Shown here piece by piece: positions 36,701-49,881 of a stretch of DNA of 64,000 bases (position 1 is its first letter; each line of letters begins with the position of its first letter). The notes beneath the pieces are model-generated. The model was given only the letters and a program-made list of their open reading frames with translations. It was not told the DNA's origin and did not search any database. The translations under genes and the position numbers were made by a program. Origin of the DNA: Spinellus fusiger (lineage: Eukaryota > Mucoromycota > Mucoromycetes > Mucorales > Phycomycetaceae); the NCBI GenBank assembly GCA_025094145.1, contig JALLLS010000007.1, positions 372,001 through 436,000 on the forward strand. Reading direction: 5' to 3'.

Positions 36701-39081
36701 TCGTCCTCTCTCTGATGATGACTCTCTGATTTCAAGCCATATTATTCATAATACAATCTACACACTGGAAAGCATATTCCTTCATGATGTGAATCAAGAT
36801 GCTCGTTTCACAATGGGTCCTTGGTTTGAACGTGCTGGTGGAAAGTCTGTGATCTGTATGCCTATTGTTCATAAAGGTGCCATTGCAGGCTGTCTTTTCC
36901 TAGAAGGATCCATTGGTATCTTTACACAACGCCATATCACTGTCTTGAGCTTATTATGTCAACAAATGGGTATATCCATTACGAATGCCTTTTTGTTTAA
37001 ATCCGTACAGAGAGTCACTATGGCGAATATGAGGTAATCATCTTCTAACCTTGTTGAAAGTATATTCACAACATAATGCCTCTAGGATGATTGAAATGCA
37101 AAAAGAGGCACTTGAGGAGGCACGAAAGAGTAAAGAAGATGCTGTCCGTGCAACACGTCTACGTGAAATCTTTCTGGCTAATATGAGCCATGAAATTCGT
37201 ACACCCTTTTCTGGATTCTATGGGATGCTTTCTCTCTTGTCTGACACAGAGCTTGATTCAGAGCAAAGAGAACTTGTCAGAACAGCAAAAGAGTCTTGTG
37301 AAATACTGTTACAGATTATTGATGATCTGTTAAATTTCTCTAAACTCCAAGCAGGCAAAGTAGCACTTGATATTATGCCTGCTGTATTGGAAGATATTAT
37401 TGTTGATGTTGTGGATATGCTTATTGCAATGGTGATTCAAAAGAATATCTCTATCAGTTACTATTTGGATGATGATGTTCCGTCTATAGTCATGGCAGAC
37501 GCAAATCGATTAAGACAGATATTTATCAATTTGATTGGTAATGCTATCAAGTTTACTCACAAGGGTGAAATTATTATACGATGCTCCATTGACAAAAAGA
37601 ACTCTCAACACAATACGGAGAATCAGGTGGATCTACTATTTGAAGTATTGGATACTGGTATTGGTATCAGTGAAGAACAGCGTAAAGTGCTCTTTGTACC
37701 TTTCTCGCAGGTGGATGGCAGCACAACGTAAGTGAAAGAAAAAGATGATAGACGTTCTAGCTTATCAACATGTATCGCTTATCTTAATTTGTTATGATGA
37801 CTAGTCGTAAATACGGTGGTACTGGACTTGGTCTGTCTATTTGTCTACAGCTTGTTCAGTTAATGTCTGGCTTCATTGATGTCTCGAGTGTTCCCAACAA
37901 AGGCTCCAACTTTTACTTCTCTGTTAAGCTGACAAAGGTGCAGGGCCCAGCTGGAGAAGTCACTCAAATAGATGAGCTCAAGAAGTCATTGACCATCTTT
38001 AAAACAATCCCAAACATGAGAGTTATTGTTGCAGCTAAATTTCAATCCACCATTCGTATGTTCGCTCGAATATTTTCTGGTATCTCTCTCGACGGTGTAT
38101 ACTCAACTGATGAGCTTTGTGAAAGTCTGTCAGCCACTCGATACGATGTAGTGGTTCTTGGATTATCACTGATCAAAGAAATTGAAGCAGCCAAAGAATA
38201 CATTGCAAATAGGATAACAACCACCAACCAAGGAGTTGTTATCTTCATGCACTATCCGAGTGCCACTAATCCAAGTATCCTTAAAACCTGTAAAATATTA
38301 GAATCCATGCCTCCTTTGCTGCGTGTTAAGTTTCTTCGGATACCAGCACCTATCCGTCGTACCAAACTCATAGAAGCCATTGCTGGTGGCCTTGGTATAA
38401 ACACACACCTTCATCCCCAAAAAAACCAACCTATCCCCAAGCAAGGTCTGCTTATTACTGACGCAGAGTATGATCATTACAAGACACTTCATATTTTAGT
38501 AGCAGAAGGTAGTTTGTGCCCGATTTCTCATGATCAGTATGTCTATTTCATTGTTAACACTTCATTGATCTTCATAGACAATCCTGTTGCCCAAAAACTT
38601 CTTTTCAAACAACTCACACGCTTTGGATTCCAAGTGAAGTGTGCCAATAATGGACAAGAAGCGATTAATGCCTGGTTAGAGCATCCTGTGGGTCACTTTA
38701 CTATGGCATTTTTTGATCATCATATGCCAAAGGTAAGGGGATGAGACTAAGAATGCATGAGGGTGTGCATCAATATTAATATGTTTTACAGTGCGATGGA
38801 GTAGAAGCAACCAAAAGAATAAGAAGAATTGAGAGCCGTGAGGGCCGAACCATTCATTTTCCTATTGTTGCCTTGACAGCAGATGTACAAGAAAGTGCAA
38901 AGGAAATATGTATCAATGCTGGCATGAATGAGTAAGTTTTTTTTCTTTTTTTTTAAAAAAAAAGAAATCACTCGACTCCTTTTTAATTCATGGTTTTATT
39001 AGGTACTTGACGAAACCACTTAATCAGAAATCACTTATTGGCATGTTAAACAAGTATTGTAGTTTTCGGTCTATTGAATGA
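30713..39081 (+). CDS. Hybrid histidine kinase, group X (kinase-like + AAA + GAF + HisKA/HATPase + receiver), 2373 aa
   Basis: Phosphorelay sensor like S. pombe Mak2/Mak3. Exons: 30713-30864, 30977-31922, 32010-32105, 32162-32619, 32710-33049, 33131-33155, 33222-34130, 34227-34809, 34867-35032, 35091-36023, 36104-36367, 36439-36531, 36597-37033, 37086-37727, 37805-38508, 38578-38732, 38792-38931, 39003-39081; every join keeps frame. Domains: Ser/Thr-kinase-like (1-370; Lys61 in [15 protein letters not shown]) with HGE232-234 and NFG254 in place of HRD and DFG; AAA ATPase with Walker A GPAGVGKS (530-537) and [10 protein letters not shown] (665-673); helical repeats (about 900-1600); GAF (about 1630-1800); HisKA with phospho-His1836 in [13 protein letters not shown]; HATPase with GGTGLGLSI; receiver with Asp2250 and phospho-Asp2296. 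The gene has no membrane segment, so a cytosolic sensor is likely. Confidence 0.93.
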
Positions 39082-40446
<1,365 letters not shown>

Positions 40447-43400
40447 ATGAGGGTTGCCCGAGACTACTCGTATATGCATCATTCAACCTTCCGACGCTCT
40501 GTCTGGGTCGCCTTCAGCAAACTATGCACCCTTCTCTTTCCAAATTTTATTCTTCATCATATAGGATGCATGAGAACACCAGGCATGTCTTGTTATTGCT
40601 TCCATGGACACTTATTCTGTTTTAAATTTAGCCATCCGCCAAGCATGGAGAGAGAAAGTAGCCTCTGTTGTTATTCTCTGTCTCGTATCTGCTGTGTTCT
40701 GCTTCTGGCTCGAATACATTTCTAATCTCTTTTGTGAATCAGCAAAAACAGTAAACTATAGCAGCGTATTCAATAACCACTCAGCCTATGCAGCTATCAA
40801 CGGAAAAGCAGTCGACTGGTCCATGTATTCTGGTTCCTCTGATCTTGCAGACACAGTAGCTACTTATGCTGGCTATGATCTTTCGCCCATATTCCCTACA
40901 TTTATGATGTTAAGCCGTCTTAGCCCAGACAGTAGTTATTCCAACAGCATTATCCAGTCATGTATTGGAGATATGAACAGATCTACACAGGCGGATAATT
41001 GGCTCAATTATAAACTAGCCAAAGATCCAGGCTATGTCTACAAAGATAACCGGCTTGTCTCTTGCCCACTTCCCAACCAAACAAATGTGACAGGCGCACC
41101 TTGTATTTACACTCAAAATGAGATCAGAGAAGCAGAGAATCTAGGCTATAAAGGAGGTAATAATAATACAGTGGTAGAGTACAGTTTTATTTATACTCCC
41201 GCATAGACATCGTATTTAGAGACAATGATATTATCAATGCAACACGCCTTCCTACAGACAACTACACGGGTAGAGCCTATGTAGTTCTCGATAACCAAGT
41301 CCTAGATGTCACCACTTACTTGGAATCTGCCACTGATATTATTCGTGTTTCTACTGGCATTCACTCACGCGCATTTGCTCTGGACAGAATGTTCTTACCA
41401 CTTGACCTCAGTATCTACTTATTCATTAATCTTGGCAAAGACATTACCGAGTATTTTGATAGAAATGTATCTGGAGATGCCACCTCAGATGATGTCTACC
41501 GAGAATGTGTCAAAACTCTCTTTTTCAAAGGAATTGTTCCTGCTGCTATTCCTACAGGCTGTCTACGTATTAATCCTGCACTGTGGGCTACTATGGGGAC
41601 TGGTTTACTCTACTTCCTTATCAGAATGAACCTAGCTAATCTGTCTCGACTACGGTTCGCTCAGAAGTTCCTATTCACTAGCAATCCTAGACCCACTCAA
41701 GTAGCCCAGATGGGTTGGCCTTTTATCATTCTCTTTATTCCATGTTATGCAGAATCATCAGACACTGCAAAACAGACACTGGAATCACTAGCACGCACAA
41801 GCTATGATGATTCTAGGAAACTTCTACTCTTTGTCTGTGACGGCCTTGTGAAGAATGCTAGTGGGACCCATGAAACCCATAGCTGTATCCTTGAGGCCTT
41901 GGGGTACAGTAGCACCGAGGAGCCTGTCTCTCGTGCCTATGTCTCTCTTGGACAGCACCGTCGAAAGATAAACTACGCAAAAGTCTATTCAGGATTCTAT
42001 GAAACAGGTCGCAACAGAGTTCCTTACATGGTCGTGGTGAAGGTTGGGAATACAAAAGAAGTGTCAGCAGGCCGTGCATTAGGAAATCGCGGTAAAAGAG
42101 ACTCCATGGTACTTGTGTTTGGATTCTTGGAACGATGCATGAATCTATCAAAGAACAGAATGACACCACTTGAGTATGAGTTATTCAATCAGTGCTATAA
42201 TGTTCTCGGTCTTGATCCACGCCACTTTAAGTATATGCTCAGTACAGATGCAGACATGCAGGTACAGGCAGACGTCGTTCAAAAGCTGGTGACTAGGCTT
42301 GAGACAGATCGCATGATGCTTGCTATTAGTGCTCATGTTAGACCTGCTAATCCAGAGCAGAATATTGTCACCATGCTACAAGTCTTTCCTATTTACCTTA
42401 CAATGTTCTCTAGTCTGGCCTATGAGGCATGTCTAGGGAGTGTAGCCACTGTCAATGGTGGGTGTGTAATGTACAAACTGTGGGAAGAGCATAGTTTACT
42501 TCCCGAAAGCAATACAACAACGCGTGTTTCGGATCCTCAGTCAACCACTCCAGCAGTTCGACAGGAGCAGCGGTTAGGATGGCCAAAGTTGAGTGATGAG
42601 TTTGTTCCTACGCATGACACTTGGGATGTCAGTAGTACAATGAGCAGTCTGAGTAGTGAAAGCCAGAAAGAAGGGAGTAAATCCATCCTCAGTAGAACAG
42701 AAACCTATTTGTCTCTGTCACCCAAGTCCAATATACGACCCTATTGTGTGCACCCAACAGTCCTAAGAGGATTTGCAGCCCCCCAAGCTGATACATTGCA
42801 TATGAAGAATGTATTGCTGCTGGGAGAAGAACAGTTCCTAACAGCAGTAATATTACGATCTCATCCTCAACATCGTATTGGATTTGAACCAGAGGCCATT
42901 GCCTATTGTACTATTCCTACCAACTTCTTTGCTCTTCAGGGTCTACAAAGCCGTAGTCTACGTGCAGCTTTCCACAACCAGCTTGAGATGCAACGAATAG
43001 CACGACACCTTGGATTCTCCTACTGGATACTATCCACCACAAAACTAATTGATATGATTCTGTCTATTCCTATTATTGTCTATCTCTACAGCTGTTATAT
43101 TCGGTTTATATTTCAGTATGGACTGGCCTATACGATTATTGCTATAAGTTTTGGCTGTCTAATTCTCCTTCATATAATATTTTTTATTCTACGCCGCCAA
43201 TTCAAGTACCTGATATGGTTTTTTCTCTACTGTATTATCTCAGTACCTTTGTTTACTATTTGGTTTCCCTTGGTAGCTCTATGGTCCTCGGACAAAGCAG
43301 GTACATGGTATGATGTGTGGCCCACCACCAAGAGTTCAGGTGGACGTCTTCATGGCATTCTAGACACCCTCTCTGATGACCAGTCATTACAAAAAGAACA

Positions 43401-44847
43401 GAACCAGGGTGAAGAACAAAAGATACCAAAAGAGGATACTATTATTCAAAGGCTAAATGTCAGTGAGTTTGATATATTAGAAGCACAAAGAGCCTATGAT
43501 CGTGCTATAGAAGAAGCCCGGGCATTGGATGCTAATTTCCCTGGATTCACTGGATTCGGGGGCAAAGTACAGTCAAGATCACACTCTATTGTCTCTCATT
43601 GTTCGATGATCTCTCTTTCCCGTGGACATCAGCAGTCAGGATTCTCATTTCAGAGACAAGGGATGGCTAGCGTACGTATGCGACATTGGTCCCAACACCA
43701 TGCGCCTGTCACTATTAACACACTGTCCAAGAAGAGATGCCAACTATATCCCCGAGATTATGAAGGCAGTGAACTCTTACCACCTTCAAATTATGCCAAC
43801 GGAGCCTCAATGCATTGTGATTTGCCGTCTTTTACTGATTCACATACATCTACAGATAATCCTTTTGAGGATGAAAATGAGACACATATACCCACTTATG
43901 GTGTGGAGGATGTCACGGCATACAGAATGAACACCACCCAATATCATCAGCATCAACCGCATCAACAACCACATCAACAACCGCATCAGCATCAGCATCA
44001 GCATCAACAGAGTCAGTCTCAATCTTCTTATTTCAGCAACCAAAGCCGTATAACTCACTCTAATGACTCCTCAGCGCCTTATTATACTCCTGGGACATTA
44101 CTACCAGAGACCCATGGCTCCACTCCCTCCAACAGCTTGAGTGGTAGCAGTGGTCTAAACCCCCACTTCCATCATCATCAGCGATACTCTTCTGAAGATG
44201 AACCAGCAGGAGACTGCGATTTGCAAGACGATAGTCATTCGATTCATTCTGTTCAATCCAATACCATCTCATTGGCAGGTTCCTATTGGAGTCTTGATCC
44301 AGAAGCTTCTTTTGAACCTATCTCTTATGTCTCTGGAGGCCCACGCCATTTACTAGACAAAGACGTCGCTGCCTCAGATCCAGTACAAGAGCCCTCCTCA
44401 GACAGTAGAGAAGGAAGAAGTGTGGCCGTCCATAACAAGGTAGGATTGACCATTCCCCTGTCTGAGCGTTCCATGGCGCATTTCCGCAATCCTCCCGTTC
44501 CCTTGCGTGTGGCTGTCCAACCTCTTCGACAACGTGATGGGGGATTCTCTACTGCTGCTGCTGCTTCTTCTTTACTCTCTCATAAGCGACAGAATGAACT
44601 TCTACAAGGACTGCCACCTCAGAAAATAGTAAAGCCTATGGACAAGGCTAGTCTTTGGAAACAGATTCGCCAAGAGATTTATTATTCTTTAGAGAATGCA
44701 GATTTGGATTTCATGACGCGTGCACAAGTGAAGGAGCACTTGGTGAGGATGTTTGGTGCTTCTATTGATATGGAGGATGAAGCATTACAGAATTATACCC
44801 ATGCCTGTATAGAAGAAGCCACACTTGCTATTCTGGCCCGTTCCTAG
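40447..44847 (+). CDS. Chitin synthase-like protein (class IV-like, divergent active site), about 1436 aa
   Basis: GT2 glycosyltransferase family. Model: exons 40447-40591, 40632-41156 and 41207-44847. The 41157-41206 intron (50 nt) is clear and joins LGYKG to DIVFRDN. The first intron is less sure (donor GTTATT); without it the protein starts MDTYSVLNLAIRQAWREK at 40604. The upstream exon gives FRRSVWVAFSKLCTLLFPNF, which fits class IV/V N-termini before AWREK. Then come a cytochrome-b5-like segment (about 185-260), the membrane segment PALWATMGTGLLYFLI, the GT2 core with DAD571, three C-terminal membrane helices, a Gln/His-rich linker and a DEK_C-like end. The family motifs are altered: EDRFL reads EEQFL (765) and QRRRW reads QSRSL (804). 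Catalysis is therefore doubtful. Confidence 0.88.
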
Positions 44848-44855
44848 AGTGTTTT

Positions 44856-44857
<2 letters not shown>

Positions 44858-44893
<36 letters not shown>

Positions 44894-44904
44894 ATAGTAG
44901 TAGT
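44858..44904 (+). repeat. (TAG)n microsatellite
   Basis: About 14 TAG/AGT triplets just after the chitin synthase stop, with one TAATAG interruption. Confidence 0.9.
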
Positions 44905-45007
44905 TCCATAATGTTCTTATAGTAAGTCCTAGTCTGCTCTTAATCTCTTCTCATTTTTAATCTTGTGTATACGTAAATCCATTACTTTTTGTGAATACAT
45001 TTCTTTT

Positions 45008-46744
45008 CTATAATCGTGCAAGTTTTTTGCTTTTTCGTTGTTTAACAATTTTGTATCTGCCATGACAGCTTATATTGGATCGACCTGTGCCTAATTCTTC
45101 TGCTATTGTCTTCCATATACTATGTCCTTTTGTCATATATGAAGAATACTTGTGTACAAGTTCCACCAGTTGCATCGTCTCTTCTTCTGTCCATTTTCCT
45201 CTACGGTATTTGGGATTATAGGTACATTCCCATCGTAGTTTGCATTGACTTGATGTGCGTGTTTCGAGCATACTTGCTACCTTATTCCATGAGATACGAC
45301 CAGGACTCTGTATACTAATAGCAAATAAAAGTATCTTATTCTCTTGTTCTGTCCAATAGCTATGGGTACGCTTGACTGGCATTGAGCTCTTATTCTTTTG
45401 TATAGACCACCAGCGCATACACTGTTCGGGTGTACGGTCAGGCAAATAGGTTGAACTCACAGCCTTCCAGTTATGACCAAACATGCTAACTCCCTCACGA
45501 ATCCTGTCCTTTTCCTCTTGTGTCAAGCGTACATTAATCTTCTTGGCCATCTCGGTGCCCCTGTATTGGAGCCTAAGCATCCATCTCACACTACAGTCTT
45601 TAGGCGTACGACCAGGAAGGGCAGTGGAAATGTTATCCCATGAAGTGCATTTCAATACTAGATCAGTAAGAACAGCGTCTTCCTCAGGTGTCCATAGATT
45701 TGCAACACGTCTCTTGTCAAGAGAAGAAGACACAGTCTCTAATGAGAGTACGTTTTCTACCTCTACTTTGTTCAGTTGATTACACATAATAGTGGCCATT
45801 CGCTTTTTCCATTCTTTATCTGTCTCATCTGGTTTACAGTTAATGTGTGATTTGAATTCTGCAGAGAGATCCTTTTCTACATCTATCCAGAACTTCTCAT
45901 GGCAGGCATATCGACTTCTTCCTGGTAGATACTCGGATACTTTCTTCCAATTTCCACAGTATACTTTGGTGAGTTCCCAAAACAGTCGAGTGCTTTCGTC
46001 TGACCAAGGCTCATAGATATTGGAAGGATCCACCTTGCGATACCACTTCTCAAGACAAGCAGCAGCTGCTCTTCCTGGAATTCCCTCGGCCACTTTTGAC
46101 CAGTTGTCTGTACCATACATGAGGGTTCTTCTTAACAGAATATCCTGCTCTTCCACTGTCCATGGTGTTGTTTTAATCCCGGGCTCAAGGGCCCGAGCAT
46201 AGCGTAGTTGTATCTGGACTCTCGTTCTTTGCGGTAGGAATTCTCTGGAGATGCGTGTCCAGGTCCCTGTACCATACTTGGCCACACCCTCAAGTAACAG
46301 GGCGTCTTCTTCGGGTGTCCAATGCACATGTTTCTTAATATCAGGATTGATAGTGTGTTTCCATACATTGGCTATTTTACGTGGAGGCCTATTAGGAAGA
46401 AACCTCTTGGATAGGTCAGTCCAACGCCCTACACCGTGTTCACTGACATAGTCTGCTATGATTTTACACTCAGTGGCAGAAAAGGGTCCGTCTTTCACTG
46501 CAGGGTCAATACTGTCATTCCACCGTATAGCACAGGCACTGGCTGTACGGTGAGGAAGACAGTGTTGTACAATGCGACTCCACCGCTTGCCGTTCTCCTG
46601 TATGTAGTCTTTTAGAATAGCGTCCTCCCAAGGCAACCATGATTGAGAAGCATAATGAGCCTTGGGAAGATAAGAACTCAGTCTATTCTTCCATAGGGTA
46701 AGTAATGGGCGCCCATGCTGTGGGAGAGAACTCAAAAATAGCAT
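45008..46744 (-). CDS. Multi-Myb/SANT repeat protein, 578 aa
   Basis: Single exon; the first ATG in the frame is at 46744. Nine Myb/SANT-like repeats are visible, each with spaced tryptophans: W-PWEDAILKDYIQENG, FSATECKIIADYVSEHG, WTPEEDALLLEGVAKYG, WTVEEQDILLRRTLMYG, WSDESTRLFWELTKVYC, WTPEEDAVLTDLVLKC, LTQEEKDRIREGVSMFG, WTEQENKILLFAISIQS and WTEEETMQLVELVHKYS. This architecture resembles the SNAPc subunit SNAPC4 and other multi-Myb fungal factors. The N-terminus MLFLSSLPQHGRPLLTLWKN is free of acidic residues and rich in Arg/Lys/Ser for about 33 residues, like a mitochondrial presequence. DNA binding is likely; the target and compartment are unknown. It is convergent with the chitin synthase (160 bp between ends). 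Confidence 0.88.
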   Translation of the reverse strand: MLFLSSLPQHGRPLLTLWKNRLSSYLPKAHYASQSWLPWEDAILKDYIQENGKRWSRIVQHCLPHRTASACAIRWNDSIDPAVKDGPFSATECKIIADYVSEHGVGRWTDLSKRFLPNRPPRKIANVWKHTINPDIKKHVHWTPEEDALLLEGVAKYGTGTWTRISREFLPQRTRVQIQLRYARALEPGIKTTPWTVEEQDILLRRTLMYGTDNWSKVAEGIPGRAAAACLEKWYRKVDPSNIYEPWSDESTRLFWELTKVYCGNWKKVSEYLPGRSRYACHEKFWIDVEKDLSAEFKSHINCKPDETDKEWKKRMATIMCNQLNKVEVENVLSLETVSSSLDKRRVANLWTPEEDAVLTDLVLKCTSWDNISTALPGRTPKDCSVRWMLRLQYRGTEMAKKINVRLTQEEKDRIREGVSMFGHNWKAVSSTYLPDRTPEQCMRWWSIQKNKSSMPVKRTHSYWTEQENKILLFAISIQSPGRISWNKVASMLETRTSSQCKLRWECTYNPKYRRGKWTEEETMQLVELVHKYSSYMTKGHSIWKTIAEELGTGRSNISCHGRYKIVKQRKSKKLARL

Positions 46745-46875
46745 AGCAGTACACACACCCTAACACGAGGAAAATAGTGACAGGTGAACGGTATTAACAC
46801 GTGATAATCAGTGCATCAAAGCATGTGAATCCTTAAGTTGTAGGTTACCTTTAGGATAGCAACAAGGCACTGTAA

Positions 46876-47025
46876 AAATGAATATGAATATGAATAAAAA
46901 TATGAATAAAAATATGAATAAAAATACAAATACAAATATGAATAAAAATACAAATACAAATACAAATACAAATACAAATATGAATATGAATACAAATACA
47001 AATATAAATATAAATAAGGGGAGAA
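46876..47025 (+). repeat. Hexamer-type array AATATG / AATACA
   Basis: Alternating blocks of AATATG and AATACA with AATAAA, about 150 bp, between the divergent Myb and lipase genes. Translation gives Met-Asn or Thr-Asn runs that are not a gene. Confidence 0.9.
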
Positions 47026-47159
47026 AGGGCGGACAGAAGAAAGAAGAAGAGAAAGAAAAAAAAACAAACAGGCATAGAGTTTTCTCTTTCTCTCTCTTTC
47101 TCTTTCTCTCTTCTCTCTCTTCTTCCTTTGTACCTACAACCTACGTTCTTACTCTTGTC

Positions 47160-49881
47160 ATGACACCCTCCAACTCAGCAGCCAACATTATCCGAGATCC
47201 ACTCAAGCATATAGTAGTGCCACTGCTATATCTGTTCTACAACACCTTTACTATTGTCTATCACTATCTAGTGCAACCATGGATGGTAAATAAAACCACC
47301 CTATCTAATACAGACACTCACAACAGTGCCCATAGAGTACTTGGCACAAACTAAAAGAAAACAACGAAGAAAACAGACTCCTTAACAAACTACACAACGC
47401 TATCAACCACAAAGAATGGACTGAACGTGCGGAAGACCTCGACAGGTAAACACACACACACACATGTATATATATATATCTATCTATCTATCTATCTATG
47501 AGAAATAAAAGTACTTAATTTTATTATTATTATTTTGAATAGACTACTGAGTAAGAGTGTATGGACTATAGAAAGATAAACTCATCTATCCTAGAAAATG
47601 ATAATTGGAAAGCTCAACCAAAATCAAAACTCTACGACTATAAGCTCATTTCTTCCCGTCTCGAGCATCTCCGAAAAGCAAGAGAAACTGACGATATAGA
47701 CAGTATGACTTATATGCTAAGAGGAGGTCTTCTTCGTAACTTTGGTGGTATTTGTGACCGAAATCTCTTTCGCCACTCCTATATTGGGTAAGCAACCCAC
47801 TTCAATCACTACCATGATGGGCTAATGCACGGCACAGAACAAAGAATTTGATTGAAGATTACATGAATGAAGTAGAAAGCCAGATTGAATTCATTGAGAA
47901 TAAGGCGGATCTTGACCCTCAAACCAAATTGAAATTTCTAAGTGATACACGCCAAGGGTTTGGTTGTTCAGCCTTAGTACTTCAGGGTGGAACTGGATTT
48001 GGTAAGGAAACAACGAAAAGAAAAGAAAAGGGAGGAGCAAGATGTCTTATCGTAGAGAAGCTCTTTATCATATTGGTGTGGTGAAGGCTTTGAATGAAGA
48101 AGGACTTTTGCCTCGTATTATTAGTGGAACTGCTGTGGGTGCTCTTATTGCTGCACTCATTTGTATTCATACTGATGATGAATTACCGGTAATGGAGGGT
48201 GATGAACTGTAAAGGCATGATAAGCTCATACATGATGTTAGCATATCTTACAACCAGACGGAATCAACTTGTCTGCTTTCTCACAAAAGAGTGATAAAGG
48301 GTAAGTCATCTTTATCCAAAGGAACTTTATTGACTCTAGAAAATAGACACTTTAAGAGACGTGTTACTCGGTTACTGAAATATGGTAGGTCATCCCTCTA
48401 TTAGAAGCATTAGAAAGAAAATAAAAGAGAATTATATGCAATAACAGTGTGTAATTAGGCTACTTGATGGATATGAGAGTGCTTCAGCAGTGTGTACGTT
48501 CCAACGTTGGTGATATCACTTTTGAGGTAATATAGGTGGATATATTTATATAAACACAAAAGACAATGATAAGTATTGACTGGTCATTATATCTTTATAG
48601 GAAGCCTACCTGAAATCAAAAAGAGTTCTCAACATCAGTGTATCTTCCAGTCGCACACAAGAAGTTCCTCAATTACTAAACCATTTAACCGCTCCCAATG
48701 TTGTAAGTAAAATCATCATCATCACCAACATCACCAACATCAACAGCAACACTCGAATAATTAATCACTTGATCACTTTTTACTTAGCTTATTTGGAGTG
48801 CTGCTTGTTGTTCAACTGCATCCATAGGTCTGTTTGGTATGTGTGATCTTCTTGCCAAGGATAAGAATGGTGACATTGTTAAGTGGAGTTCATCAGGTAA
48901 TATCAATACAAATATCAACAAAGTATACTCTACCTTAGTAATCACCATCGTCTATATTAAATAGCTGTCAAGTGGAATCACTGGTCTGAGACCTCCACTG
49001 CAGAAAGGTAATTTTTATTTATCTATAGGATATTCATAGACTGTTGATTAATGTTTTCTATGCATTCCATTCTCTTTATAAATAACACTATTTTAGTGAA
49101 GCACCCCTATACCGTTTATCTGAGTTATTCAACGTGAACCATTTTATTGTTTCTCAAGCAAGTCCTTATGCTATTCCTTTCATTGCAAAGGGACAGGGTT
49201 TACGACAAGAAACACATTTAGATAAACTTGCTTATTTGATTGCGTCTGAATTTAAACATCGCCTTTATCAGGTAAATGGGTAGACTCATGACATGTCTTC
49301 TAATGTCTTTTTGCTAGCTTGACCAAATGCATCTTTTACCCCGGTTTCTTCGTGGTGTCATTGAAGAGAAAATGTCCGGAAATGTCAACATTATACCCCA
49401 TTTGCATCTATCAGTAAGTTTTTTTTTTATCATGAAAGTAAATAAATAAATAAATTGATATTATATTATATTTTAACATTTGTGTTTGTTTGTTTTAATA
49501 TAGGATTTCAACATGCTGTTTTCCAATCCAACACACTCTTCTTTGGCTTATTGGTAAAAGAAAAAGAAAGAAAGAAAGAAAGAAAGAAGTTTAGAAATAT
49601 TAACATGATGAAAAAGGATTCTTCATGGTGAGCGTTCAACGTGGCCTCTTCTTTCTTTTATCCGTACCCGCTGTATGATTGAATTGGCATTGGATAAAGG
49701 TATGTTTGTAAATATGGTATTTATCTATAATTCTATTTATTTATTTATTTTTAAAAAAAAAACTACTGTCATTGCTATTATAGCCGTGCTTCGTCTCAAG
49801 TCTGCTAATATCGAAAGAAAACCAGTAGTTGTACGATCTAAATACACAGACCTCAAAAAGAGAGCACGTTCTATGCATTAA
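47160..49881 (+). CDS. Patatin/TGL-type triacylglycerol lipase-like protein, 555 aa
   Basis: Related to yeast Tgl3/4/5 (DUF3336 + patatin), lipid-droplet lipases with acyltransferase side activity. Sixteen exons: 47160-47285, 47336-47445, 47572-47787, 47838-48001, 48058-48188, 48242-48300, 48347-48384, 48459-48526, 48601-48702, 48788-48896, 48965-49007, 49097-49271, 49318-49413, 49504-49553, 49617-49699, 49784-49881; all joins keep frame. Visible: a hydrophobic start (VVPLLYLFYNTFTIVYHYLV), SKLYDYKLISSRLEHLR, GGLLRNFGGICDRNLFRHSY, the lid LVLQGGTGFEALYHIGVVKA, PRIISGTAVGALIAALI, then LTAPNVLIWSAACCSTAS and VSQASPYAIPFIAKG. The nucleophile elbow reads G-T-A-V-G: Ala231 stands where Ser is expected. 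An HxxxxD string (HLHLSD) lies near the C-terminus. Introns carry CA, TA, TATC and AAAG microsatellites. Confidence 0.88.

Noticed and set aside
46878..47354. Met-Asn/Thr-Asn-rich open frame before the lipase gene
   Set aside because: The start is the AATATG/AATACA array; only the part from the ATG at 47160 belongs to a gene.
47982..48188. Antisense frame in the lipase gene
   Set aside because: Covers an intron and exon of the lipase in reverse; no independent support.
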